From Glaciimonas sp. PCH181 (lineage in GTDB: Bacteria; Pseudomonadota; Gammaproteobacteria; Burkholderiales; Burkholderiaceae_D), in NCBI RefSeq assembly GCF_003056055.1, contig NZ_PYFP01000003.1, positions 372,001 to 436,000 of the forward strand: DNA of 64,000 nucleotides. The letters run 5' to 3'. The notes below the pieces were generated by a model, which did not search any database, was not told where the DNA came from, and worked only from the letters and a program-made list of their open reading frames with translations. Below are positions 46,490-55,347 of this stretch, piece after piece. The position numbers and the translations under genes were made by a program. Every line of letters starts with the position of its first letter. Positions within the stretch are counted from its first letter, which is position 1.

Positions 46490-48991
46490 GTGTTTGACCA
46501 TACGAAATCAATCATCGAAAAATTTTGTTCAAATACGGGAGGCACTTTGAAACACGCTACCGCCCGCGCGCGAGGAAAGACCCAAAGCCCCGTTTGGTGC
46601 GCAATTGCAGCGCCGCACCAATCGCGCGCAGTCCGCCAATTCCAGCGCGGTGCGGTACTTCCTATTGCTATCTTCTTTGCCGCGGTGCTATGCGTCGGTA
46701 TCTTTTCCGTCTACAACATGGCGCAGGTCACTAGTGAAAAACGCCAGCTTACCAATGCTGCCGATGCGATTGCTTACAGTACGGCCAACGTCGCTGCAGA
46801 AGGTCTGAACTACACCTCGTACACCAATCGCGCGATGATCGCCAACTATCAGGCAGTCGGTCAAATGACGGCGATGTGGTCCAACATGACGATGTCCGAC
46901 GAATACTGGCGCAATAACACCACCGTCATGAAGGCGGTCGCTGCGCTGACTAAATTTATACCGTACATCGGCACCGGCTTATCCGGTATTTTGAAGGCCG
47001 TCAGCACATTTAGCGGCTATTGGGAAAAAATCGTCGATGGCGTACGCGTGACCAGTCAGGTATTGGCGAATACCGGCACAGCAACCACCTCACTGACCAA
47101 TTACGCGATTTTCGCCTCGCAGCAAATCCATTTGGCGACCACTGCATCGGCCATGATTTCGATGCAAAGGGACTTGCTGGCAGCGAACGCGCCGCAAGCT
47201 GAATACATACCGCAAACCATCGCGTATCAGATCGGCAAGAGCATGGTCGATTTCGGCAGCATGATCAAACTGCATCAGCCGCCGCGGAAATTTTTGGGCG
47301 ATACCAAAATGAAAACCGATATGCCTAACAGTACGGGCATCGAATTCAATTTGGTCCATCGATTGATGATGAACGAAATGTTTAACTTCACCAGCGGTAT
47401 GGCTGGCCGCCGCCTGTTTCCGAATGCGGTCGGTTTATGGACAGTCGATGGCTGCAACCTCAGCGCCATCAACGGCATTTTGAGCGGTTTATCAGTCAAC
47501 GGTCTGGAACAAATCGTCCCTGCGCTAGCAGGCAATGTCGCTGCGGACGTGATCGGTCCCGTCATCGAAGCGTTCATGAATACCGTCGGCATCATCGCCA
47601 GCCCGATTATGTGTCTGTATGAGCGCACTGGCGGCACACGGATGATTCAGATGCAGGACGGCACTTATGCGTGGAGCAATATCGACATCATGGAAATCAA
47701 CCCGCATCTATTCAATATTCATATCCCGATGGCAGGCGCGGTCACCATGTCTAAAGTCGGTCGGCAAGGATTGAACAAAAATCAGGAAATCCCGAATGAT
47801 CTGAAGAAGTTTGTGGACGTGGTAAATGGCAACGAAGACTGGAAGAAATCGTATTGGGGTGAGGCTACGGGTCTGGATGATTGCCTGTATTTCACCTTAC
47901 CCACCGGCGGCGTGTATGCGCCGCGGGTGGGCGGTGCCTGCGCCTCGCTGGCTGCCGGTGCGGCCAAAAAATATTATGAACGCGGTGTGATGAATATTGC
48001 CGGTGCCTCTGCGGATCGGGCCATGAAAGGCCAACCGCAGATCGCCAACGCAACCGAGGCGATCAGCAATGCCGCCATGGCCACCTTAGCGCCAGTATTG
48101 GAAACGGTCGGCGGCGCCATCAACGGCACCGGCTCAGCAGCATCGATCGTGAATATGCCTGATGCCAACGCTGGCAATCTGACTGGCGTGTTGGGCGGCG
48201 CGCCTGCCGGACTGCCGGCTTCAGGTACAGCACTGGACGCCCCAGCGCCCGGCAGCGGCGATCCAGAAGTCGAATTGGCTAGCGGATTAGCCCAGCAGGC
48301 CGCCAATTTCACCAATCTGTCCGGTCAGGGCGGCAATGTCTCCACAGCGATTTCTAATGTGCTGGGCAACGGCTTTACGCTGCCGAATATGTCCTTTACC
48401 GATCCGGTGAATGCGCCAAGCGCCTTTCTTAAATTTCTTCTCAATGCATTAGGTTTAGGCGATTTGATCGATGTTCTCGGGATGCGTACTTCACGGGGCA
48501 CCGAAACATTATTTCAGAAGCCCGGTTTAGGCGGGGTTGTCGCGGCTGACATGGGGCTGCCAGCCGAACGCTTCGGGCTATGGGAAATGCGCGATGCGAA
48601 TGTTGGCAACTATCGCGTTCATGCTGCCGATCAGGCCAACGCCGACAAGAGCAATATATTTTTGGCCAGCAAAGAAATTCAAAACAATGCGTTAAAAGAT
48701 ATTGGTCCGTCGTTCGTCGTGGCATTGCAGGAAACCGCTGACAAATTGCCTTTGCGCCCAGAGAATAAATTCAATCTGGGTCGCACTGCGTTAAACGATT
48801 ATGACACCCAGACCAATCAAAGTTATCTGAAGGCAATTGGCAAAGCCCGCGTGTATTACCGCGCGCCACTGGAACGCTGGACTTCACGCATGCAAGTGGT
48901 ATCGCACGCAAATCTGATGCTGCCGTACTGGAACGCAAGGCTTGAAGGTCTGAACTATCCGGAAAAATCGTTGTTCTTCCTGATCGACTAA
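46490..48991 (+). CDS. tadG: Large TadG-like protein, copy 1
   Basis: The 833-residue protein (GTG start at 46490; no better start is evident) has a basic N-terminus, one membrane segment (RGAVLPIAIFFAAVLCVGIFSVYNM, about residues 55-80) and then the Tad-family QVTSEKRQLTNAADAIAYSTANVAAE segment. The rest is a long extracytoplasmic region rich in Ala, Gly and Asn (in the 530-660 range especially). It is far larger than typical TadG (about 400-550) and no von Willebrand domain with MIDAS motif could be seen. It is likely a membrane-anchored pilus-tip or assembly component. A second copy is encoded 14.6 kb downstream with long identical stretches. Confidence 0.82.
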   Translation: MFDHTKSIIEKFCSNTGGTLKHATARARGKTQSPVWCAIAAPHQSRAVRQFQRGAVLPIAIFFAAVLCVGIFSVYNMAQVTSEKRQLTNAADAIAYSTANVAAEGLNYTSYTNRAMIANYQAVGQMTAMWSNMTMSDEYWRNNTTVMKAVAALTKFIPYIGTGLSGILKAVSTFSGYWEKIVDGVRVTSQVLANTGTATTSLTNYAIFASQQIHLATTASAMISMQRDLLAANAPQAEYIPQTIAYQIGKSMVDFGSMIKLHQPPRKFLGDTKMKTDMPNSTGIEFNLVHRLMMNEMFNFTSGMAGRRLFPNAVGLWTVDGCNLSAINGILSGLSVNGLEQIVPALAGNVAADVIGPVIEAFMNTVGIIASPIMCLYERTGGTRMIQMQDGTYAWSNIDIMEINPHLFNIHIPMAGAVTMSKVGRQGLNKNQEIPNDLKKFVDVVNGNEDWKKSYWGEATGLDDCLYFTLPTGGVYAPRVGGACASLAAGAAKKYYERGVMNIAGASADRAMKGQPQIANATEAISNAAMATLAPVLETVGGAINGTGSAASIVNMPDANAGNLTGVLGGAPAGLPASGTALDAPAPGSGDPEVELASGLAQQAANFTNLSGQGGNVSTAISNVLGNGFTLPNMSFTDPVNAPSAFLKFLLNALGLGDLIDVLGMRTSRGTETLFQKPGLGGVVAADMGLPAERFGLWEMRDANVGNYRVHAADQANADKSNIFLASKEIQNNALKDIGPSFVVALQETADKLPLRPENKFNLGRTALNDYDTQTNQSYLKAIGKARVYYRAPLERWTSRMQVVSHANLMLPYWNARLEGLNYPEKSLFFLID

Positions 48992-49445
48992 ACCCGACCA
49001 AACCTGCCAAACACTATGCGTCTACTCCTAAATCGCCTTACCAAGCCAGCCCGATCCAGCCTATTGCCACGTCGTCAGCTCGGTCAGGCGTTGGTGGAAT
49101 CGATTTTGGCGTGTAGTGTATTTATGGTCTTGCTGTTCGCGTTGCATTGGGTCTGGCGTTTCGGCGAGCTGAAACAACTCAATACTGAAGCAACACGCTT
49201 TGCGATCTGGGAACGGACCGCCTACAACACCAATGGCACAGCCGACCCGCAATCGTTATACAGCAGCGATGCCGATTTAGCGCCCAAAGTATTTCGCAGC
49301 ACGTACTTAACCCCACGCGGCGCACGCCAGTCCCAAACTACCGGCGGCACAGCATTGATGGAAGACCATCCTGACTGGATGACCACCGCCGCCCGATTTT
49401 TCACCAACGCATTTGATAGCGCGACCTTCGGCGGCGTCACCAATA
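46721..49445. repeat. Direct repeat, tadG-tadE unit copy 1
   Basis: From 46721 this stretch matches 61321 onward with long runs of near-identity (for example the segments around 46960-47280 and 61560-61880), offset 14600 then 14603 after a one-codon insertion. The N-terminal part of the tadE gene is divergent; similarity resumes after its membrane helix. Confidence 0.8.
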
Positions 49446-50179
49446 GCGCCTTAACCGTCACCACCAGCGCCGATAAAACACCCGGCGGACCGATGGGATT
49501 CGATCCCACGCACAACACCTTGACCAGTCTGAAACTGGACGTGCAACCGTACCAAACGGTGCAAGTCAATGGATCGATCGGGCTGAGTGATTTTATTACC
49601 GCTTTTATGCAGCAGCGTTTTGGGATCGCACCGCCAGTCAATCCGACCAATCCCGGATCCATCACCGCCACAAAACTGGGCAGCCTGACCATGGTCACCA
49701 ATTCATGGGCTGCGCCGGTCGCTGTGGCAAGCAAACGCATGTTTGACGAACTCAATCCGCTCGGCCCTAACAACCATGTCGGCATGGTGATTAACAATGG
49801 CAGCTACGGCAATTTGTCGCAATTAATCGGCGGTGCATCAGGTTTTGGCGGCAATTATCGCGTCGACAAAGTCGGGATTAATCCGGCGCAGATTTCGTCA
49901 TTAGTCTCACAAGGGATGAGCTTCAATTACGACGGCCTCAAAAATCCGGGCGACCTTTTCAAGATTTTCAAACCCACCGACGATTACAAAGAAAATTTTA
50001 CGTTTAAAGGCGGGCCGCCATTCGAACCGGATTATGTCGCCGTTGCCTGCACCTCTGACCCTGGCCGTGCTATTCGGCTGACGCAATACACGCAAGATGA
50101 ACTCTGCCCGGCCGGTATTTTGCGTGCGCGCACGATCTCGATGTTCGATAACCCAGCCTTACGTTTTGTCTCGCCTTAG
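49016..50179 (+). CDS. tadE: TadE-like pseudopilin, copy 1
   Basis: The 387-residue protein has a type III prepilin-like start: LGQALVESILACSVFMVLLFALHWVW, with cleavage G|QALVE and Glu at +5. The large C-terminal domain (residues 60-387) is unlike the short TadE/TadF (about 180) and is of unknown fold. It follows the TadG-like gene by 24 bp. A paralogue begins at 63600 and is nearly identical from the end of the membrane helix onward. Confidence 0.82.
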   Translation: MRLLLNRLTKPARSSLLPRRQLGQALVESILACSVFMVLLFALHWVWRFGELKQLNTEATRFAIWERTAYNTNGTADPQSLYSSDADLAPKVFRSTYLTPRGARQSQTTGGTALMEDHPDWMTTAARFFTNAFDSATFGGVTNSALTVTTSADKTPGGPMGFDPTHNTLTSLKLDVQPYQTVQVNGSIGLSDFITAFMQQRFGIAPPVNPTNPGSITATKLGSLTMVTNSWAAPVAVASKRMFDELNPLGPNNHVGMVINNGSYGNLSQLIGGASGFGGNYRVDKVGINPAQISSLVSQGMSFNYDGLKNPGDLFKIFKPTDDYKENFTFKGGPPFEPDYVAVACTSDPGRAIRLTQYTQDELCPAGILRARTISMFDNPALRFVSP

Positions 50180-50240
50180 GCCGTCCCATGAACACAAACA
50201 TCTGCACTTTAACGATGTCACTCTTTAAGGAAAGCGCTGG

Positions 50241-50972
50241 TTGAAAAATTTTATCCTGACATGCTGCTGGTGTTGTCTTCTCGTCGTCACCAGCGCCCAT
50301 GCATTCGATAAATGGGCAGGCGGCGAAAAGCTGCTGCTAGAAGGGATACCGAAAAATTGGGGAACAACGCGGGTAGCCGACGAAATCGAGGTGAACGGTT
50401 TGCCGATACTGATCTTTCAAGTCGAGGGGCCACAAACATTGCGCGAGGCAGCTGTAGTAATCGCCACCGCGTGGGCCAGCGACAGCTGGAAAGTCACTTC
50501 AAAAGCAGCCGGTCACGAGGTCCAGGTTATCGGCGTCAGAGATGGCTGGTTAAAGCAGGCAAATCTTAGCAGCGGTGTGAGCGATAACGGTGGCAAAGCG
50601 ACGCAAGGCTATCTCAGCCTGTCTGATCTTCCGGCGCGCATGAAAGCCGATATCGATACCAAGGCCCCGGTCCTGGCAAAGCATTTACGCAAGCCTTCCG
50701 GCACAGTGATTTTGAATGAGGTGCGCACCGTGGATAAAGCTGGCGAATCGATTTTGACAACGATGACGAATAATTTCGATCTCGAGCAAAACATCGCCTT
50801 CTATGAAGAAGATCGCGCCGCCGAAGCTTGGAAATTATCGTATCGCAGAGTCTCGCAAGAGGACGGTGGCACCGTCGTCAAGTTCGTCTCCGGTGCTAAC
50901 CACGAAGCAACATATACATTTACTCGCCGCGCAGGACAGACTTTTATTGTCGTGAACTGGGTTACGCGATGA
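50241..50972 (+). CDS. Unrecognised exported protein of the Tad locus
   Basis: The 243-residue precursor begins at TTG (50241; AAGGA about 9 bases upstream) with a signal peptide (FILTCCWCCLLVVTSAHA, cut near residue 20). The mature part has no family I know. It contains two similar halves of beta-rich character, which suggests a small periplasmic assembly protein. The stop overlaps the next frame (ATGA). Position between pseudopilin genes implies a role in pilus assembly. Confidence 0.75.
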   Translation: MKNFILTCCWCCLLVVTSAHAFDKWAGGEKLLLEGIPKNWGTTRVADEIEVNGLPILIFQVEGPQTLREAAVVIATAWASDSWKVTSKAAGHEVQVIGVRDGWLKQANLSSGVSDNGGKATQGYLSLSDLPARMKADIDTKAPVLAKHLRKPSGTVILNEVRTVDKAGESILTTMTNNFDLEQNIAFYEEDRAAEAWKLSYRRVSQEDGGTVVKFVSGANHEATYTFTRRAGQTFIVVNWVTR

Positions 50973-51040
50973 GATGCCATACGCCTCAAAAACGTCGAGG
51001 ACACATTAACAATGCACCATTTTTCTGCAATCACATTGTC

Positions 51041-51235
51041 ATGAAAAGCCGCCCACACAAGCGCACGGCGCAAGGCCAGATCGCGGTCGAATATTCGATC
51101 CTGCTGGTGTTTGTGGCCCTGGTCCTGTTTGTATCCGTAGATGGGGTTTCGGTGCTGAGCTTGTTACTGGATGCGATACGGCATCTGAACTTTAGTTACA
51201 TCCAGGGTCTAGGCGTGGTTTCCACACCGATTTAG
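51041..51235 (+). CDS. Small Flp-like/minor prepilin
   Basis: A 64-residue product from the ATG at 51041 (an earlier in-frame ATG at 50969 overlaps the previous stop and would add 24 residues). The motif AQG|QIAVEYSILLVFVALVLFVSV has a prepilin peptidase site with Glu +5 and Tyr +6, followed by a hydrophobic helix. It is a candidate minor pilin of Flp type. Confidence 0.7.
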   Translation: MKSRPHKRTAQGQIAVEYSILLVFVALVLFVSVDGVSVLSLLLDAIRHLNFSYIQGLGVVSTPI

Positions 51236-51266
51236 CCACTCTGTTTTACATCGTAGGCGACATACT

Positions 51267-52562
51267 ATGCTGAAAAAAAATAGCCGCACACGAAAATTTT
51301 TAAGAGGGGCCAGTCTCACCGAATTTGTCATCGCGATTCCCGTCGTGCTGATTTTCGCCCTGCTTTGCCTGCAATTAATGTTGATGTACCGCGCCAAGTT
51401 GGCGCACAATTTTGCCGTGCAGGAAGCCGCCCGTATCGGTGCGATGAGTAATGGTCGGGTTGTGCCCCGCTTCGTGACCGATCCGCTGACCGCCCAACTT
51501 GGCAACCTTGGCTATGCAGCGGTAGGAAAGCTAGTGCATACCACCAATGCCGAGGGTAAAGATGTGGTCTCGGCAGTCACTACCTCCGGCAATGAATTAG
51601 GCGGCGCAAGTCAGGCTGGCGGTCTGATGGACGGTCCTGCCGCTGACAGCGATGTCGGCGCATCGGGCGGCGATAGCGGCGAAGCAGCCAGCAAACCGGG
51701 CGGTATCTCAGGCTTTCTGGGAACAGCCAAAACCGCGGTTACTCCCGCTGTCTGGTCCTTCATTCAGGGCCTGATGCGCTACGGCGACAGTTCTGTCTTG
51801 CAAGGCTTTATTAACGGTATCACGCCGATGTATATGGGCAATGGCACAGGCAAACTTGCCGTCGTCCAGGCCCAGGTCGCGGCGTATAAAGATGCCATGT
51901 TTAACTCTTGCATCCTGTATCACAATCCGACGCAAGCAGCATTTTTAGAATCCGGAACGATCGAATTGCAAGGGCTGGATTACGGCATACTGAAACTTCC
52001 CGCCGATTACATGCGGTTTCGCACGCCGCTTGGGATCACCGCAGACCCTGGTGGCGATGACGTCGGCAATGCCAATCTGCAAGGCAATCTGAGTGGCAAA
52101 AGCATTCAGGACAACACCATCCTGTCGATCGAGATCTTGTGGAGTTATCCGCTCAAAGTGCCGATTGCCAACAGCATCATCATCGGCATCACCAGAATGA
52201 TGGGCACCTTAAATCCTGACTCCGGCCTCACTGCCGCATTTCAAGCCAAAGCGTTATCGCGCGGGCGCTATCCATTCTCCTCATCCGCCAGCTATCGCGC
52301 CCAAAATGCGCTGGCCTGGCACCTGTTTTACCCCTTAGGCACGATGGCGCCGCCCGCTGGTGGCAGCGGTGGCTATGAAGCCTTCGACATTGTGGTGTTG
52401 TTGTGGAATAGCGTCGTCTCTCGACTAGAAGGAAAATTTGACCCGGCAGAACCACAGATCGGCTTTTGTCTCGGCGCACTGGATATGGGTGCGTGGGCGG
52501 CAGGCGAACCGAATGACGTGAAAGAACATTGGTGGGGTGAGAGCTACGACCGCTCACATTAG
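51267..52562 (+). CDS. TadE-like pseudopilin
   Basis: The 431-residue protein starts with FLRG|ASLTEFVIAIPVVLIFALLCLQLMLMY, a prepilin-like site with Glu +5 and Phe +6, then the TadE hallmark YRAKLAHNFAVQEAARIGAM. The C-terminal domain (about 60-431) includes a Gly/Ala/Ser-rich linker (residues 110-150) and is of unknown fold. It is unusually long for TadE. Confidence 0.8.
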   Translation: MLKKNSRTRKFLRGASLTEFVIAIPVVLIFALLCLQLMLMYRAKLAHNFAVQEAARIGAMSNGRVVPRFVTDPLTAQLGNLGYAAVGKLVHTTNAEGKDVVSAVTTSGNELGGASQAGGLMDGPAADSDVGASGGDSGEAASKPGGISGFLGTAKTAVTPAVWSFIQGLMRYGDSSVLQGFINGITPMYMGNGTGKLAVVQAQVAAYKDAMFNSCILYHNPTQAAFLESGTIELQGLDYGILKLPADYMRFRTPLGITADPGGDDVGNANLQGNLSGKSIQDNTILSIEILWSYPLKVPIANSIIIGITRMMGTLNPDSGLTAAFQAKALSRGRYPFSSSASYRAQNALAWHLFYPLGTMAPPAGGSGGYEAFDIVVLLWNSVVSRLEGKFDPAEPQIGFCLGALDMGAWAAGEPNDVKEHWWGESYDRSH

Positions 52563-52658
52563 GATAGCAGCGCAGATTTTTCCGGGTCATCGTAACGCCG
52601 GGAGCAGATGGATCGGCGCACGGAAACCATAGCAAACCATAACTTCAACACGACCCTT

Positions 52659-53648
52659 ATGAATATAAAACGTTACATCAATCCTGACAAAATCAAAAAG
52701 GCGCTACCGCTAATTATTATTGTCCTGATCGCAGCGCTGGCGGTTTTTCTGGCGAACAGTTATCTACGAAGTCGTTCCAGCGAAATCGAAAAAAGTCTCA
52801 GCGACGAGGCCAGTAAAGTGCGCACCACGGTCACCGTGCCGCGCATCGATCTGGTTCCCGGTGATGTGCTAACGATGGACCAATTGGCATCGCGCACCGT
52901 ACCCAAGGAATACATGAACTTTGATGTGATTAATCCCGATCAGATTGATGCCTTTATCGGCAAAAAAATCATTCGACCGGTGCGCAAAGGGACGCCGTTG
53001 CTAGAGTCGTATTTTCTGCTCTATGAATCGGTCCCCTTCTCCAAATCCATCGAAGCCGGCAGCCGCGCCATCACGATTCCGGTCGATGAGATTAATTCAT
53101 TCTCCGGGTTGTTGCGCGCCGGGGATCACATCGATTTGTTTTACATGATGAAGCGCCCGCAAGATGTGCCGCAAGCGCCAACGCCCGGTCCTGCGCAAGA
53201 AGATACGATGCTGGCGCCGTTATTGGAAAATGTTGAAATCCGCGCAACCGGGCAGACTACCGAGCGTGAGGTTCTGGCCGCTGACCGCGCCAAGGCCAGC
53301 GGTTTCGGCGACAAACAGGGGCAAGCAGGCAGAACCACCTACAGCACGGTGACTATTTCTGTACCGGCTGCCGATGCGCAAAAAGTCATCCTGATCCAGA
53401 CCGGTGCCCGTATTGTCGCCGTATTACGACGTCCTGACGATCAGGACGGCGTACAGAAAAAAACCTTCCTATCAGATGTCATCGATCCGGGCGCACGCGC
53501 ACGTTACAAAATTCCGCAAGGTCCGCAGGTTGACTACATCATCGGTGGCCGTTTCAAAACCGGCGAATATATCGATGGCGGCGACGATCAGGCAAAAAAA
53601 ATCGAAGCACTCAAGCGCTTCCTTGGCACAGTAGGTAACCCACAATGA
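52659..53648 (+). CDS. cpaB: Flp pilus assembly protein CpaB/RcpC
   Basis: The 329-residue protein (ATG at 52659) has one N-terminal membrane segment (ALPLIIIVLIAALAVFLANSYL), a SAF domain (VPRIDLVPGDVLTMDQLASRTVPKEYM) and the RcpC-type middle region (SIEAGSRAITIPVDEINSFSGLLRAGDHIDL, in parts). It is a periplasmic partner of the secretin. It overlaps the secretin gene start by an ATGA. Confidence 0.9.
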   Translation: MNIKRYINPDKIKKALPLIIIVLIAALAVFLANSYLRSRSSEIEKSLSDEASKVRTTVTVPRIDLVPGDVLTMDQLASRTVPKEYMNFDVINPDQIDAFIGKKIIRPVRKGTPLLESYFLLYESVPFSKSIEAGSRAITIPVDEINSFSGLLRAGDHIDLFYMMKRPQDVPQAPTPGPAQEDTMLAPLLENVEIRATGQTTEREVLAADRAKASGFGDKQGQAGRTTYSTVTISVPAADAQKVILIQTGARIVAVLRRPDDQDGVQKKTFLSDVIDPGARARYKIPQGPQVDYIIGGRFKTGEYIDGGDDQAKKIEALKRFLGTVGNPQ

Positions 53649-55270
53649 CTTTCTCCAAAAGACCACGCCCCCTTATGAATAATCAAAAAACTTTACGCGT
53701 CGGCCTACTTTTGTCGGTACTCATCGGCAGCCGCTCTTTTGCCGCCGGGAACGCGGTCGAATATCTGGATGGGAACGCACTGGACCATGACGGCAGCATG
53801 GTGACGAATGCTAACGGGCAAGACGGCCAGCCATCACGTGCCAGTAAAATCGCTAGCGAACTTGGTGCGCCACGCACATCGAGTGTCAAAAATGGGACGA
53901 CTAAAGGCGCTGCGGTCGACGATGAAATCCTGATGTATGCAGGTGAAGCGCGGGTAATTGAGGTCGGGGCAGTGAATCGAATCGCCATCGGTAATGGCAA
54001 GATTGCCTCCACCGCCGTGATTGAAAAAACCAAGCTGCTGATCATTGCGCAGGAAGTCGGCCTGACCAATATTCTGCTATGGAAAAAACCGAATTTTTCG
54101 CGTGAAATACGGCTGCGTGTAACGGCCCTGAATGTATTGAAACAACAGCGCGATGTCAAAGCAACGCTGGCCGATTTACCCGGCGTCGATGTCGTGCGGC
54201 GTGGTGAAAGGCTGTATGTAGAAGGCCATATTTCGTCGCGCGAAGACCTGGCTAAGATCACCGCATTGACCGAGCAATACGCCAACCTTATCAACTCCAC
54301 CAGGCTGGATATCGACACAGTCCCCGCCTATAAACAAGAATCGCAAATGCTGGTTTTTGATTTGTATTTCGTTGAATTTAAAAAGGGTTATCTGGAGAAT
54401 CTGGGCGTCAACTGGGCCAAAAGCTTCAACGGTTTCAATATCGGTATTTTTGGCGAAGCCACACGCGGCAGCACCAATCTGCGACCGTTACCGCAAGACA
54501 CCAGTACCACTGGCGGCAACTTCACGTTGCCGGATCAGAAATTGCGCGGTGTCAGCGCGGCGGTCAATGCATCGATTGCGATCCCATCAATTATCCAGTT
54601 AGCGGTTGATAGCGGCAACGCCTTCGTACTGGCTTCACCGAGTATTGCAACCCGTAACGGCGGTCAGGCCAAGTTCGTCGCTGGTGGCGAAGTACCCATT
54701 CCGACGGTCAGCCAAAATGGTACTAACGTCACCTTTAAGCCCTACGGCATCTTGATTGAAATCGCACCAAAGCTCGATCAATTCGGCAATGTCACCGGCC
54801 TGCTCAAAGCGGAAGTCAGCAAGATCGATCCAAGCGTCAGCGTTGGCGGTATTCCCGGCTTTACGACACGCCGTACCGAAACCGATTTTTCGGTCAAGAC
54901 GGGCGACGCCATTATTTTGTCCGGTCTTTACAGCCAGGACGGCAGCACCGATATCCAGAAAGTACCGGGATTGGGCGACGTACCGGTACTCGGCAATCTG
55001 TTTAAGGCAACCGGCACCATGCGGAATCAGACCGAAGTGTTTTTGGTTGCGATACCGCATTTGCATGAAGGTGAAAATGCTGAAACCTCGAACGCGCTAC
55101 GCAATCTGAATAATCGTATTAACGCGACACGCAAAGCCGTCGGTATGCCGGAACAAGCCGAGTTGCCATCCATGCGCAATCTGGAAAATCCAGCACCGGC
55201 TGAACCGGCTCCGGTGCCAGCTGCACCGGCACCAGTTCCGACTCGTCCTAGCGACACTAGCGGGCATTAA
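53645..55270 (+). CDS. cpaC: Secretin of the Tad system (RcpA/CpaC)
   Basis: The 541-residue protein (ATG at 53645 or 53675; the later one places the signal peptide LRVGLLLSVLIGSRSFAAG near the start). A pilus-secretin N-terminal domain (ARVIEVGAVNRIAIGNGKIA), a BON-like domain and the secretin core (FVAGGEVPIPTVSQNG; DAIILSGLYSQDGSTDIQKVPGLGDVPVLGNLF in parts) are visible. It forms the outer-membrane pore for the pilus. The C-terminus ends in a Pro/Ala-rich tail. Confidence 0.93.
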   Translation: MTFSKRPRPLMNNQKTLRVGLLLSVLIGSRSFAAGNAVEYLDGNALDHDGSMVTNANGQDGQPSRASKIASELGAPRTSSVKNGTTKGAAVDDEILMYAGEARVIEVGAVNRIAIGNGKIASTAVIEKTKLLIIAQEVGLTNILLWKKPNFSREIRLRVTALNVLKQQRDVKATLADLPGVDVVRRGERLYVEGHISSREDLAKITALTEQYANLINSTRLDIDTVPAYKQESQMLVFDLYFVEFKKGYLENLGVNWAKSFNGFNIGIFGEATRGSTNLRPLPQDTSTTGGNFTLPDQKLRGVSAAVNASIAIPSIIQLAVDSGNAFVLASPSIATRNGGQAKFVAGGEVPIPTVSQNGTNVTFKPYGILIEIAPKLDQFGNVTGLLKAEVSKIDPSVSVGGIPGFTTRRTETDFSVKTGDAIILSGLYSQDGSTDIQKVPGLGDVPVLGNLFKATGTMRNQTEVFLVAIPHLHEGENAETSNALRNLNNRINATRKAVGMPEQAELPSMRNLENPAPAEPAPVPAAPAPVPTRPSDTSGH

Positions 55271-55347
55271 TATCTACAAAAAAAGGAACGCCATTTCGAC
55301 GATGCTTATTCTTCGAAATGGCGCGAAAAAGATAATGGAAAAAGAGT